Under the pieces are notes generated by a model. That model was not told the origin of the DNA and ran no database searches. It worked only from the letters and a program-made list of their open reading frames with translations. From Chloroflexota bacterium (GTDB lineage: Bacteria > Chloroflexota > Dehalococcoidia > SAR202 > UBA11138): a DNA stretch of 8,582 nt. The position numbers and the translations under genes were made by a program. Shown here one piece after another: positions 1 to 5,731 of the stretch (position 1 is the stretch's first letter; each line of letters starts with the position of its first letter). Location: contig JADFQF010000043.1 of the NCBI GenBank assembly GCA_022561955.1, positions 1 through 8,582 on the forward strand, in the 5' to 3' direction.

Positions 1-1184
1 CTATCACCCGCCGTCGCCTTTTGACCCAACCCGACACCACTGGCGGCTGCGGAATCGATGAATGTTGCGAAGCGTCCAAGATGTTGCTGGCGGAATCGGT
101 CCAGCATGGTCGTGACAATGGTGAACAGCAAAGTGAAAAATATCACGTTGACGAGATTGATCGACCCATCAAATGTGGGGAGCAGTATGGCGATTATCAG
201 AATAAGTACGAAATTGACAGCTAGCAACACGATGAACTCCCTGAAGGTGGCCGTCCACCCAGACCCTTGCCGCGCAAGCCACTGGCTCAATGAAGTGTTG
301 ATTAAGATGAGAATGATCCCGGCGACAATTATTTCAATGCTGCTGGCCCTCATATCCGGCAGGACCTGGGCAAAGATGATGCCGACGAGCGACACCATCA
401 CGATCTTTTCTACGAACGCCATGTTCAAAAACTTTTGGGTCCGAATTCCAGTACTTGCGTCCGCGGCCGGTCCACCGTTGGATTCCAGATGGGTGTCCGC
501 CAGGAAGGTGAGACTCCAGTCGGTGGCAGGCAATCGCCGAATGAGCCACCACGTGGCAATGAGAACCAGCGCCACGAGTAATACAAGGACAGCGACGCCG
601 AAGGGGTTCGAGAGCAGGCCGCCGGGCGTTGATCCGACGTCTGACGTCCCAAGGATTCGAGCGCTGAACCAGTCCGTCGTGTCTACCTGCGCGATATGGA
701 TGATGAATTCCTGAGGCAGCTTGATCAATATCCAGAGCAAAACTCCAGCGGCGATAATATGCCTCTTGCCAAGGCGTCTCGGATCCCATTTCAGGCGGAC
801 GATCTCGTAGAAGATGAAGAAGTACTCAAAGGTGTTGGGAAATATCATCATCAAAGGTCGAAACTGAGTGATTTCGAACAGCGTGACGCCGACCAATCGG
901 TAATGGAAGAAGAAACGGTCCAGCTGGAACCCAAACAGGTTTGTCCAGGTGCGGTATGTAGACATATAGGTGATCGTCAGGTAATAGATATCGAGTGCTT
1001 TGTCGTAACCCTGGTAGTTGTCCAGCGGTATGTTCGTGTATTGCTGGAATATAGTCTGGTCTATACCGTCGGCGACTAGAGCGACCAGCACTCCCGGAAG
1101 CGGATACCACGGTATCGCGAACGGCACGAAGAATCGTACCGCCACGACGGCCCAGAATATTACCAGGTCGGACGTATCTATCAT
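1..1184 (-). CDS. Multi-pass integral membrane protein of unknown family, 3' end cut by the window edge
   Basis: The minus strand is open from an ATG at 1184 to the left edge, giving 394 residues with no stop, so the C-terminus is missing. An in-frame TGA lies five codons upstream of the ATG, so this is the first possible start; AGGA sits 9 nt before it. Hydrophobic stretches are visible at about residues 7-38, 143-163, 194-215, 258-275, 283-297, 315-335 and 343-360, which implies six or more membrane spans. Between the first two lies a long aromatic-rich segment (about 41-130) with many Tyr, Phe, Asp and Gln, which looks like the conserved core. Residues 220-255 form a polar loop. I recognise no named family and no catalytic motif. 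It follows the lipoprotein gene 1252-1773 by 67 nt on the same strand, so the two are probably co-transcribed and may act together at the envelope. Long open frame, sensible start and membrane pattern make the gene itself secure; the function is unknown. Confidence 0.85.
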   Translation of the reverse strand, partial: MIDTSDLVIFWAVVAVRFFVPFAIPWYPLPGVLVALVADGIDQTIFQQYTNIPLDNYQGYDKALDIYYLTITYMSTYRTWTNLFGFQLDRFFFHYRLVGVTLFEITQFRPLMMIFPNTFEYFFIFYEIVRLKWDPRRLGKRHIIAAGVLLWILIKLPQEFIIHIAQVDTTDWFSARILGTSDVGSTPGGLLSNPFGVAVLVLLVALVLIATWWLIRRLPATDWSLTFLADTHLESNGGPAADASTGIRTQKFLNMAFVEKIVMVSLVGIIFAQVLPDMRASSIEIIVAGIILILINTSLSQWLARQGSGWTATFREFIVLLAVNFVLILIIAILLPTFDGSINLVNVIFFTLLFTIVTTMLDRFRQQHLGRFATFIDSAAASGVGLGQKATAGD

Positions 1185-1199
1185 TGAGGAGAATCCTCA
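1185..1199 (-). promoter_or_regulatory. Small inverted repeat covering the ribosome binding site of the membrane protein gene
   Basis: Directly upstream of the ATG at 1184 the minus strand reads TGAGGA-ttc-TCCTCA, a perfect 6-bp inverted repeat with a 3-nt loop that ends at the start codon. The only Shine-Dalgarno candidate (AGGA) is inside the left arm, so in mRNA it would pair with TCCT and be partly hidden. This could couple translation to ribosomes arriving from the upstream lipoprotein gene, or it may be chance. The sequence pattern is direct; the regulatory role is inference. Confidence 0.3.
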
Positions 1200-1251
1200 T
1201 CGGCATCCAGCGAGATGGCAATTGCGTTAGAGAGCCGGAGGCGCCTGGTCA

Positions 1252-1773
1252 CTACTGCTTTATGACAAGGTCTGCAGCTACGAGTCTGAAGTAGTCCGGC
1301 ATCTCCACCAAGGATCCATCCGTGGAGTCAACGGCTGCCAGAACGGCCTCCACTTTGGTTGGACCGGAGCTTGGCAGCGTAGTCGAGCATCTCATTTTGC
1401 CAAGATATTTGAACGAGCGGGTGGCCCGTATCGAAGTTCTTATTGACTTGAATTTTGTGCTGATATCGAAATAGCTGATGTCGAAGGGGTTACAGGAAAC
1501 GCGCTTCACCAATTCGCCGCCTTGGTACAGCGCAATCGAGTACGCGAGGCTGAATTCCGCGTCTGCCATAATGGACCCTGCCAGGCTTATATCCTCGCCC
1601 AGAGTAAGGTCGAGGTCTGTCCAAAAATCCACTGGCTTTGCGGAATCAAGAGTTAGCACCGTCTGGGCCGAGCCGACGTCCACGAATGTGATCCGAGCCA
1701 GCTCTGTGCTGCAGCCAAGTAGCGCAATTGCGGCCAATGTTGAGAAGACCAGAGCCAGGACGAGACCTTTCAT
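1252..1773 (-). CDS. Predicted lipoprotein, 173 aa, unknown function
   Basis: The N-terminus has a Lys at position 2, a hydrophobic stretch at residues 4-19 and L-L-G-C ending at Cys21, which fits a lipoprotein signal peptide cleaved before Cys21; Leu at the -2 position is slightly unusual for a lipobox. The mature part (about 153 residues) alternates short hydrophobic and polar stretches as expected for a secreted beta-rich domain, and has two more cysteines, Cys94 and Cys129, which could form a disulfide. I recognise no family. The start is supported by GAAGGA 7 nt upstream of the ATG. It is the first gene of a probable two-gene minus-strand unit with the membrane protein that starts 67 nt downstream, suggesting a shared envelope function. 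It is divergent from the methyltransferase gene at 2109. Confidence 0.8.
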   Translation of the reverse strand: MKGLVLALVFSTLAAIALLGCSTELARITFVDVGSAQTVLTLDSAKPVDFWTDLDLTLGEDISLAGSIMADAEFSLAYSIALYQGGELVKRVSCNPFDISYFDISTKFKSIRTSIRATRSFKYLGKMRCSTTLPSSGPTKVEAVLAAVDSTDGSLVEMPDYFRLVAADLVIKQ

Positions 1774-2108
1774 TTCTGATTCCTTCTCGGCTGTCGTGTC
1801 CGGAATAAACTCGTATACTCGTGACCTGGTCGCCGGTTAGATATGCATGGAAGTTAATACTGAAAAGAAGAAGCGTGTCAAGTACGACCTAAAATCTTGC
1901 CAGTTTAAAGAAGTTTCACCTCTGAACTCTCAATTTGAAAAGTGGTTCGGCCAGGTGTAGGGAATTTCGCGGTAGGCAGCCCGGCCCGAGTGAACCATAC
2001 TTATTGCTTTCTTCAGGGAGCGCCTCGATAGGCGGTTTACAACAATGCCGTTGACAGGCTACCATCGTCCGCAATAGCTTCTGGTCAAACTGAAATGAGG
2101 GACGACGA
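1774..2108. other. Divergent intergenic region, 335 bp
   Basis: This region separates the minus-strand lipoprotein gene from the plus-strand methyltransferase gene and should hold promoters for both. It is visibly richer in A and T than the genes to its right. I can support a candidate plus-strand promoter at 2051-2079 only; no convincing minus-strand promoter stands out. A plus-strand open frame of 37 codons (1847-1960) is present but has no clear ribosome binding site. No repeat or RNA gene is apparent. Confidence 0.6.
2051..2079 (+). promoter_or_regulatory. Candidate sigma-70-type promoter for the 2109-3693 gene run
   Basis: A perfect -35 hexamer TTGACA lies at 2051-2056. After a 16-17 nt spacer comes a weak -10 candidate, AATAGC/ATAGCT, at 2073-2079. 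A transcript would start near 2085 and have a leader of about 25 nt containing the GAGG ribosome binding site at 2097-2100. The position is right for the methyltransferase/Nudix/oxidoreductase run, but the -10 matches consensus at only three positions, so this is a moderate prediction. Confidence 0.35.
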
Positions 2109-2744
2109 TTGAGTCTTGGAAAGTGGCTGTTCGCCGCGTGGTACGATCTGCTGAACGCCGGAGTCGAGGGCCGCGTGGCACCGTACCGCACGGAAACGGC
2201 GGGCAGGACGTGGGGCGACGTCCTCGAAATCGGCGGCGGGACGGGCGCCAATCTACCCTACTATCCCGCCGACGTTATACTGACCTTCATCGAGCCGGAC
2301 CCTCACATGGTGAAGAGGCTGAGACGGACAATCTCCAGGCACGGCAGGGATGCCGAGATCGTGCCGCAGCCGGCCGAGAACCTGCCCTTTCCCGACGAGA
2401 GCTTCGATTGCGTCGTAACGACGCTGGTCCTGTGCATGGTGGACGACCACGACCGAGTCGTCAGCGAGGCGCGCCGCGTGCTCAGGCCCGGAGGCGCATT
2501 CTATTTCTACGAGCACGTGGTCTCTCCCAGGCGACGAGGCCGCTGGTGGCAGAACAAGCTAAATCCGCTCTGGAAATTCGCGACGACCGGATGTAACCTC
2601 AACCGCGACCTCACGGCCGGCATCAGGAGCGCCGGCTTCGATTCGGTCGAGATACGTTCCTTCGACCTCTCGGTGGGCCTTCCGGTGACGATACCGAACA
2701 TCGTCGGCGTCGCGAGGGTTTCAAATTTCTCGGTCGCGAGGTAG
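2109..2744 (+). CDS. Class I SAM-dependent methyltransferase, METTL7-like
   Basis: The 211-residue protein has the glycine-rich SAM-binding motif I, VLEIGGGTGAN, at residues 38-48, an acidic residue at the end of the second strand (Glu62 in IEPDP, expected to bind the ribose hydroxyls), and the methyltransferase-11 pattern NLPFPDESFD (91-100) with RVLRPGG (123-129). The C-terminal half, with EHV (135-137), an aromatic WW then NPLW and GCNLNRD (161-167), resembles the METTL7 (TMT1) group, whose animal members methylate thiols. The substrate of this bacterial protein cannot be read from sequence. The start is a TTG with GAGG 8 nt upstream; an ATG at 2095 is followed by a stop after five codons and is not usable in this frame. 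The Nudix gene starts 15 nt after the stop, which suggests one operon. It has no signal peptide or clear membrane anchor, so it is probably cytoplasmic or peripheral. Confidence 0.87.
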   Translation: MSLGKWLFAAWYDLLNAGVEGRVAPYRTETAGRTWGDVLEIGGGTGANLPYYPADVILTFIEPDPHMVKRLRRTISRHGRDAEIVPQPAENLPFPDESFDCVVTTLVLCMVDDHDRVVSEARRVLRPGGAFYFYEHVVSPRRRGRWWQNKLNPLWKFATTGCNLNRDLTAGIRSAGFDSVEIRSFDLSVGLPVTIPNIVGVARVSNFSVAR

Positions 2745-2759
2745 GGATAACACCATAAC

Positions 2760-3245
2760 GTGGAAGAGCAAGAGCCGAAATACCATGACGCGACGGGAGC
2801 GCCAATATATCGCGAACCCGATTCTATAGCCGTGGGCACCAACGGCATCGTATTCAACGAGCAAGGCCAGGTGCTGCTGCAAAGGCGCGCGGACGTCGGG
2901 TTCTGGGAGCTGCCCGGCGGCAAGGTCGACCCCGGAGAGACGGTCGAGCAGGGGGCCGTCCGAGAGGTCTTCGAGGAGACGAACCTTCGCGTCGAGATAG
3001 TCCGATTCGTAGGTGTGTACTCGGACCCAGCCTACTGCATCTTTAGATACCCCGACGGCAGCCTGGTCCATTACGTCACATTGCTCTTCGAGTGTAGACG
3101 CCTATCCGGCGAGTTACGCATCTCAGATGAGAGCACCGACATCGGCTACTTTCCAACGGACGACTTGCCTCGGGATACGCTGGTATCGCAGCTAGCCCTC
3201 ATCCAGGACACGCTCGCCCGCAACGAAATTCCCTTCGTCAAGTGA
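2760..3245 (+). CDS. Nudix hydrolase
   Basis: The 161-residue protein has a Nudix box at residues 54-76: Gly54, then Glu60, then R-E-V-F-E-E (68-73) ending T-N-L, matching Gx5Ex7REUxEExGU except that Asn75 replaces the last glycine. Glu72 and Glu73 are the expected divalent-metal ligands. The family cleaves nucleoside diphosphates linked to another group; the LQRRADVGFWELPGGK stretch before the box is typical of MutT/ADP-ribose pyrophosphatase-like members, but the substrate is not identifiable. The start is a GTG at 2760, 15 nt after the methyltransferase stop; the only purine-rich site, AGGGA around 2743-2747, overlaps that stop and sits rather far (about 12 nt) upstream, so translation may be coupled. 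No in-frame ATG lies nearby. The following split-barrel gene begins 25 nt after its stop. Confidence 0.88.
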   Translation: MEEQEPKYHDATGAPIYREPDSIAVGTNGIVFNEQGQVLLQRRADVGFWELPGGKVDPGETVEQGAVREVFEETNLRVEIVRFVGVYSDPAYCIFRYPDGSLVHYVTLLFECRRLSGELRISDESTDIGYFPTDDLPRDTLVSQLALIQDTLARNEIPFVK

Positions 3246-3270
3246 GCACGTAAACAAGAGAGGGACCGCC

Positions 3271-3693
3271 ATGGAATTCGAAGACGTCAGGCCATTTCTG
3301 GAGACTCACCACAGGGGCGTTATCGGCACCCGAAGGGCCAACGGCGCGACGCACAGCAGCATCGTCGTCTGCGGTGCGTACCGGGACCGGGCGGTGTTCG
3401 TCTCGGTGCGAGGCAGCTCCGCCAAGGTAAGAAACCTCAGGCGGGACCCGCACTGCACGGTGCTGGCCGTGACGGACGACTGGCGAAGCTACGCCGTCGT
3501 CGAGGGCACGGCGCAGCTCTTCGACGCACGCAACACCGACGCCGAAGAGCTCAGGGTAATGCTGCGGGAGGCGTATCGGGCCTGCGGCGATGCCGATCAT
3601 CCAGACTGGGAGGAGTACGACGAGGCGATGGTCAGGCAGGACGCGGTCGTGGTCCTGGTGCGTCCGGAACGCGTGTACGGCCTCATTCGCTAG
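3271..3693 (+). CDS. Split-barrel flavin/F420-binding protein (pyridoxamine 5'-phosphate oxidase-like family)
   Basis: The 140-residue protein fits the small PPOX-type split barrel that binds FMN or the deazaflavin F420. The start of the barrel reads GVIGTRRANGATHSSIV (residues 16-32), and the hallmark K-x-R-N-L-R-x-D-P lies at 52-60, followed by the VVEGTAQL strand (77-84). In this family the basic stretch contacts the cofactor phosphate. Members reduce or oxidise small molecules in the cytoplasm; those closest in pattern are usually annotated as F420-dependent, but the choice between FMN and F420 cannot be settled here. The ATG start is supported by GAGAGGGA 5 nt upstream. It is the last gene of the plus-strand run and converges on the dehydratase gene, with 54 nt between the two stop codons and no strong terminator. 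Confidence 0.85.
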   Translation: MEFEDVRPFLETHHRGVIGTRRANGATHSSIVVCGAYRDRAVFVSVRGSSAKVRNLRRDPHCTVLAVTDDWRSYAVVEGTAQLFDARNTDAEELRVMLREAYRACGDADHPDWEEYDEAMVRQDAVVVLVRPERVYGLIR

Positions 3694-3747
3694 TTTCTTA
3701 GCCTTTGTGGATGGAGCCTCCGGCAGGCTGCAAGGACTGTTGAAATA

Positions 3748-4695
3748 CTAGAAGAGGGCCTTGAGCCGCTCCGCGTCTATGTTGCCGCCGCTGAGGACGC
3801 AGACTACGTTGGCTCCCGCGGGCACGTTGACCTTGCCGGACAGCAGCGCCGCCAGCGTGGAGGCCGCCGCGGGCTCCGCAAGCACCTTGCACCGCTCCAG
3901 TATCAGCTTCATGGCCTCGACTATCTCGTCGTCGGTAACCAGCACCACATCGTCCACGAACTCCTGGACGTGGGCCAGATTGTGCTCCCCGACGAAGGGC
4001 GCCGCCAGGCCGTCGGCGATCGTGTTCAGGCTGTCCAGGTGGACCGGCCTGTTCTCCCGCAGGCTCTCGGTCATTCCCGGCGCACCCACCGGCTCGACGC
4101 CGATGACCTTCGCCTCCGGTCTGGTGAGCTTCACCGCCGCCGCCACACCTGAGATCAGCCCGCCGCCGCCAATTCCGGCGACGACCATGTCCACGTCGGC
4201 AACGTCCTCCAGGATTTCCATGCCCAGCGTGCCGGTGCCCGCAATCGTCATGGGGTGGTCGAAGGGGTGTACGAGTGTCAGGTCGCGTTCCTTCTGAATT
4301 CGGAGCGCCGTCTCGAGCAGGTCGTCTTCGGTCTGCACGACCTCGCCGCCGTAGCCCTTCGTGGCCTCCAGCTTGCTCTTGACCGCGTTGGCCGGCATGA
4401 CGATGACCGAGGGAATGCCCAGGGTGCCGGCAATGTAGCTCAGGGCCTGGGCATGGTTGCCCGCGGACAGCGAGATGACGCCCCGCGCCTTCTCCTCGTC
4501 GCTGAGGTGGTGCATGTTGTTGAGGACGCCCCTCGGTTTGAAGGAGCCGGTCCTCTGCACCATCTCCAGCTTGAAGAAGAGGTTCGCGCCAATGCGGTCT
4601 CCAAGATACGTGGACCGCATGACGGGCGTGCGGTGAAGCTTCCCTAAAATCACCTCTTGCGCGGCCCTTATTTCGTCCAGTCCTATAGTTTTCAT
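3748..4695 (-). CDS. Threonine/serine dehydratase (PLP-dependent threonine ammonia-lyase, single-domain type)
   Basis: The 315-residue protein is a fold-type II PLP enzyme that deaminates threonine to 2-oxobutanoate (and often serine to pyruvate) through an aminoacrylate/aminocrotonate intermediate. Lys53 in GSFKPRG (50-56) is the Schiff-base lysine, SAGNHAQ (77-83) is the substrate loop, GGGG at 176-179 is the PLP phosphate loop, Glu274 lies in LAEPAA, and SGGN (302-305) is near the pyridine ring. The length matches the short catabolic/TdcB-like form: there is no C-terminal ACT regulatory domain as in biosynthetic IlvA, so isoleucine feedback is not expected. The ATG at 4695 has no good Shine-Dalgarno sequence; the leader may be very short. 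It is divergent from the Rid-family gene, whose ATG lies 74 nt away, and the two are functionally linked because Rid proteins act on enamine/imine products. Serine racemase-like activity is possible in this group. Confidence 0.9.
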   Translation of the reverse strand: MKTIGLDEIRAAQEVILGKLHRTPVMRSTYLGDRIGANLFFKLEMVQRTGSFKPRGVLNNMHHLSDEEKARGVISLSAGNHAQALSYIAGTLGIPSVIVMPANAVKSKLEATKGYGGEVVQTEDDLLETALRIQKERDLTLVHPFDHPMTIAGTGTLGMEILEDVADVDMVVAGIGGGGLISGVAAAVKLTRPEAKVIGVEPVGAPGMTESLRENRPVHLDSLNTIADGLAAPFVGEHNLAHVQEFVDDVVLVTDDEIVEAMKLILERCKVLAEPAAASTLAALLSGKVNVPAGANVVCVLSGGNIDAERLKALF

Positions 4696-4769
4696 CGTCG
4701 CAGTCTAGACCTACCCCAGTGTGGTATCCTTCGCCTCATCTTACATCCGCGGCCCGCAGGAGGAAACAC

Positions 4770-5183
4770 ATGGCAGACGTTCAACGAGAGACCGTCAATC
4801 CCGCCGGCGCTCCAAGACCGATAGCCCCTTACTCGCTGGCGGTGAGGGTAAAATGCGACGAGCTGGCGTTCATCGCCGGGCAGGTGGCGGTCGATGCGGA
4901 GGGCAACCTCGTCGGCGAAGGCGATGTCGGCGCTCAGACCCGGCAGGTCTTTTCGAACCTGGAAGCGATCTTGAAAGGCCTGGGCGGGGGCTTCAGCAGC
5001 GTGCTGGAGCTCACGATCTACCTCGTTGGCCGGGAGTCGGTGCAGCCATACATCGAAGCACGCGGCGCCATCTTCGACGAGATCTTTCCGAAGAAGGACT
5101 TTCCAACGTCGACGCTGCTCGTGATTAGCGGCCTGGCGAGGGAAGAGTTCCTGGTCGAGATAAAGGCGATCGCGGCCTTGTGA
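4770..5183 (+). CDS. Rid family protein (YjgF/YER057c/UK114), apparently lacking the RidA catalytic arginine
   Basis: The 137-residue protein shows the Rid pattern: NPAGAP then PYSLAVRV (10-27), FIAGQVAVDAEGNLVG (34-49), a Q-x-x-x-x-F-x-N-L helix (about 57-64), and the closing strands ending EIKAIA (130-135). RidA proteins form trimers and hydrolyse reactive enamine/imines made by PLP dehydratases. In E. coli RidA the key residue is Arg105 in a P-A-R-S-C motif; here the matching stretch is P-T-S-T (112-115), with Ser114 at the arginine position. Rid subgroups without this arginine are not expected to be imine deaminases. The start at 4770 is chosen because AGGAGG lies at 4758-4763, six nt upstream; an in-frame GTG at 4719 would add 17 non-conserved residues encoded over that site. 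It is divergent from the threonine dehydratase gene, a meaningful partner. Confidence 0.9.
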   Translation: MADVQRETVNPAGAPRPIAPYSLAVRVKCDELAFIAGQVAVDAEGNLVGEGDVGAQTRQVFSNLEAILKGLGGGFSSVLELTIYLVGRESVQPYIEARGAIFDEIFPKKDFPTSTLLVISGLAREEFLVEIKAIAAL

Positions 5184-5431
5184 TAACGGCGAATGCTCCA
5201 ATTAACTGGACTTTGTACAAAGATGTTTCCTAAATTTGAGGGCGTTCGAACGGGTTTATTTTGGTGCCTTCGCTCTGCCGTACGAACACCTATCTCATCG
5301 TTCGAGGACTTTTTGCACATCACCCTGCAGACTCGACGTGTAATAAGTCCCCCGATTGTTGACCATCAGCTATACGCATTCGTTTTGAGGCGCAATTGTA
5401 TTGTACGAAGTCGAGCTTAGATGGCCCCGTC

Positions 5432-5604
5432 ATTCCGGCGAAAGCCGGAATCCAGCCGGAGTATCCTTTCATACAGGTCCCGTCAACACCACTTACCTTT
5501 CTCGATCATCTCGACTTTCCACGCTCGCCTCCATCCTTTGGTCGTCTTCTCCCGTGCCAAGAGTCGACTTCACCAACCCTCTGGGTTCCGGCTTTCGCCG
5601 GAAT
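5432..5604. repeat. 173-bp element with 24-bp inverted ends that are themselves palindromic
   Basis: The left end at 5432-5455 starts ATTCCGGCGAAAGCCGGAAT and ends CCAG. The right end at 5581-5604, read on the other strand, is the same over 24 positions with one mismatch. Each arm is also a hairpin: TTCCGGC and GCCGGAA around a GAAA loop (5433-5450) or a TTTC loop (5586-5603). The 125-bp interior codes for nothing obvious. Such CCGGCGAAAGCCGG repeats are known as dispersed intergenic elements in many bacteria, so this is probably a MITE- or REP-like element with other copies in the genome. Mobility is inference; no clear target-site duplication is visible. Confidence 0.7.
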
Positions 5605-5610
5605 AGCCTG

Positions 5611-5629
5611 CCCCGGACGCGATCCGGGG
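5611..5629. repeat. Hairpin repeat CCCCGGA-N5-TCCGGGG next to the inverted-repeat element
   Basis: A 7-bp perfect stem, CCCCGGA (5611-5617) and TCCGGGG (5623-5629), encloses the 5-nt loop CGCGA. It lies 6 bp after the right arm of the 5432-5604 element and has a different sequence. This CCCCGGA/TCCGGGG type is often seen beside CCGGCGAAAGCCGG-type repeats in other genomes, so the two may travel as one composite. No run of T follows on either strand, so it does not look like a classic terminator. Confidence 0.5.
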
Positions 5630-5700
5630 ACGGGGGCTTGGCGGCAAGCTATTTCGACTCAGTGGCTTTGAGTCGCCCAAACCTAGATTCCCGGCCTCTC

Positions 5701-5730
5701 AAATAAAAACGGCGAGCCGGGGGACCGGCT
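5701..5730 (-). terminator. Rho-independent terminator for the gene 5732-6313
   Basis: On the minus strand, immediately after the stop codon at 5732-5734, comes the hairpin AGCCGG-tccc-CCGGCT (5730 to 5715), then CGCCG and the T-rich tract TTTTTATTT (5709 to 5701). The stem is 6 bp and GC-rich; the T tract begins about 5 nt after the stem, slightly later than ideal. Position and strand fit the end of the minus-strand gene. Confidence 0.6.
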
Positions 5731-5731
5731 G

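Larger units (their letters stand above)
5184..5731. other. Gene-free region of 548 bp with repeats and a terminator
   Basis: No convincing gene lies between the Rid gene and the minus-strand gene ending at 5732. The first 245 bp (5184-5428) are AT-richer; I see only short palindromes there (CTTTGTACAAAG at 5211-5222 and CGTTCGAACG at 5243-5252) and no clear terminator for the Rid gene. The rest contains an inverted-repeat element (5432-5604), a separate hairpin (5611-5629) and the terminator of the minus-strand gene (5701-5730). Short open frames here encode strings such as VIPAKAGIQ and PAFAGIACPG, which are well-known translation by-products of such repeats rather than proteins. Confidence 0.7.

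Noticed and set aside
58..714. Plus-strand open frame of 218 codons, and minus-strand frames 334-789 and 826-1221
   Set aside because: They are shadows of the membrane protein gene on the minus strand (1184 to the left edge), which has the hydrophobic pattern and start context of a real gene. The frames in question give proteins of improbable composition.
3715..3729. Hairpin AGCCT-N5-AGGCT between the convergent oxidoreductase and dehydratase genes, as a terminator
   Set aside because: The stem is only 5 bp and no T tract follows on either strand, so a terminator call is not supported.
4719..4769. In-frame GTG extension of the Rid protein by 17 residues
   Set aside because: The extension is encoded across the AGGAGG ribosome binding site at 4758-4763 and adds nothing like the Rid family; the ATG at 4770 is the natural start.
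5211..5222. 12-nt palindrome CTTTGTACAAAG, which resembles the core of lambda-derived recombination (attB) sites
   Set aside because: Only the short palindromic core is present, without the flanking bases or any integrase gene or duplicated partner; a chance palindrome is the simpler explanation.
5193..5420. Plus-strand 75-codon open frame after the Rid gene
   Set aside because: No ribosome binding site, no recognisable motif, composition unlike neighbouring genes, and it runs up to the repeat element.
5396..5706. Three overlapping plus-strand open frames of 61-101 codons
   Set aside because: They are translations of the inverted-repeat element and nearby hairpin (strings such as VIPAKAGIQ and PAFAGIACPG), a known annotation artefact.
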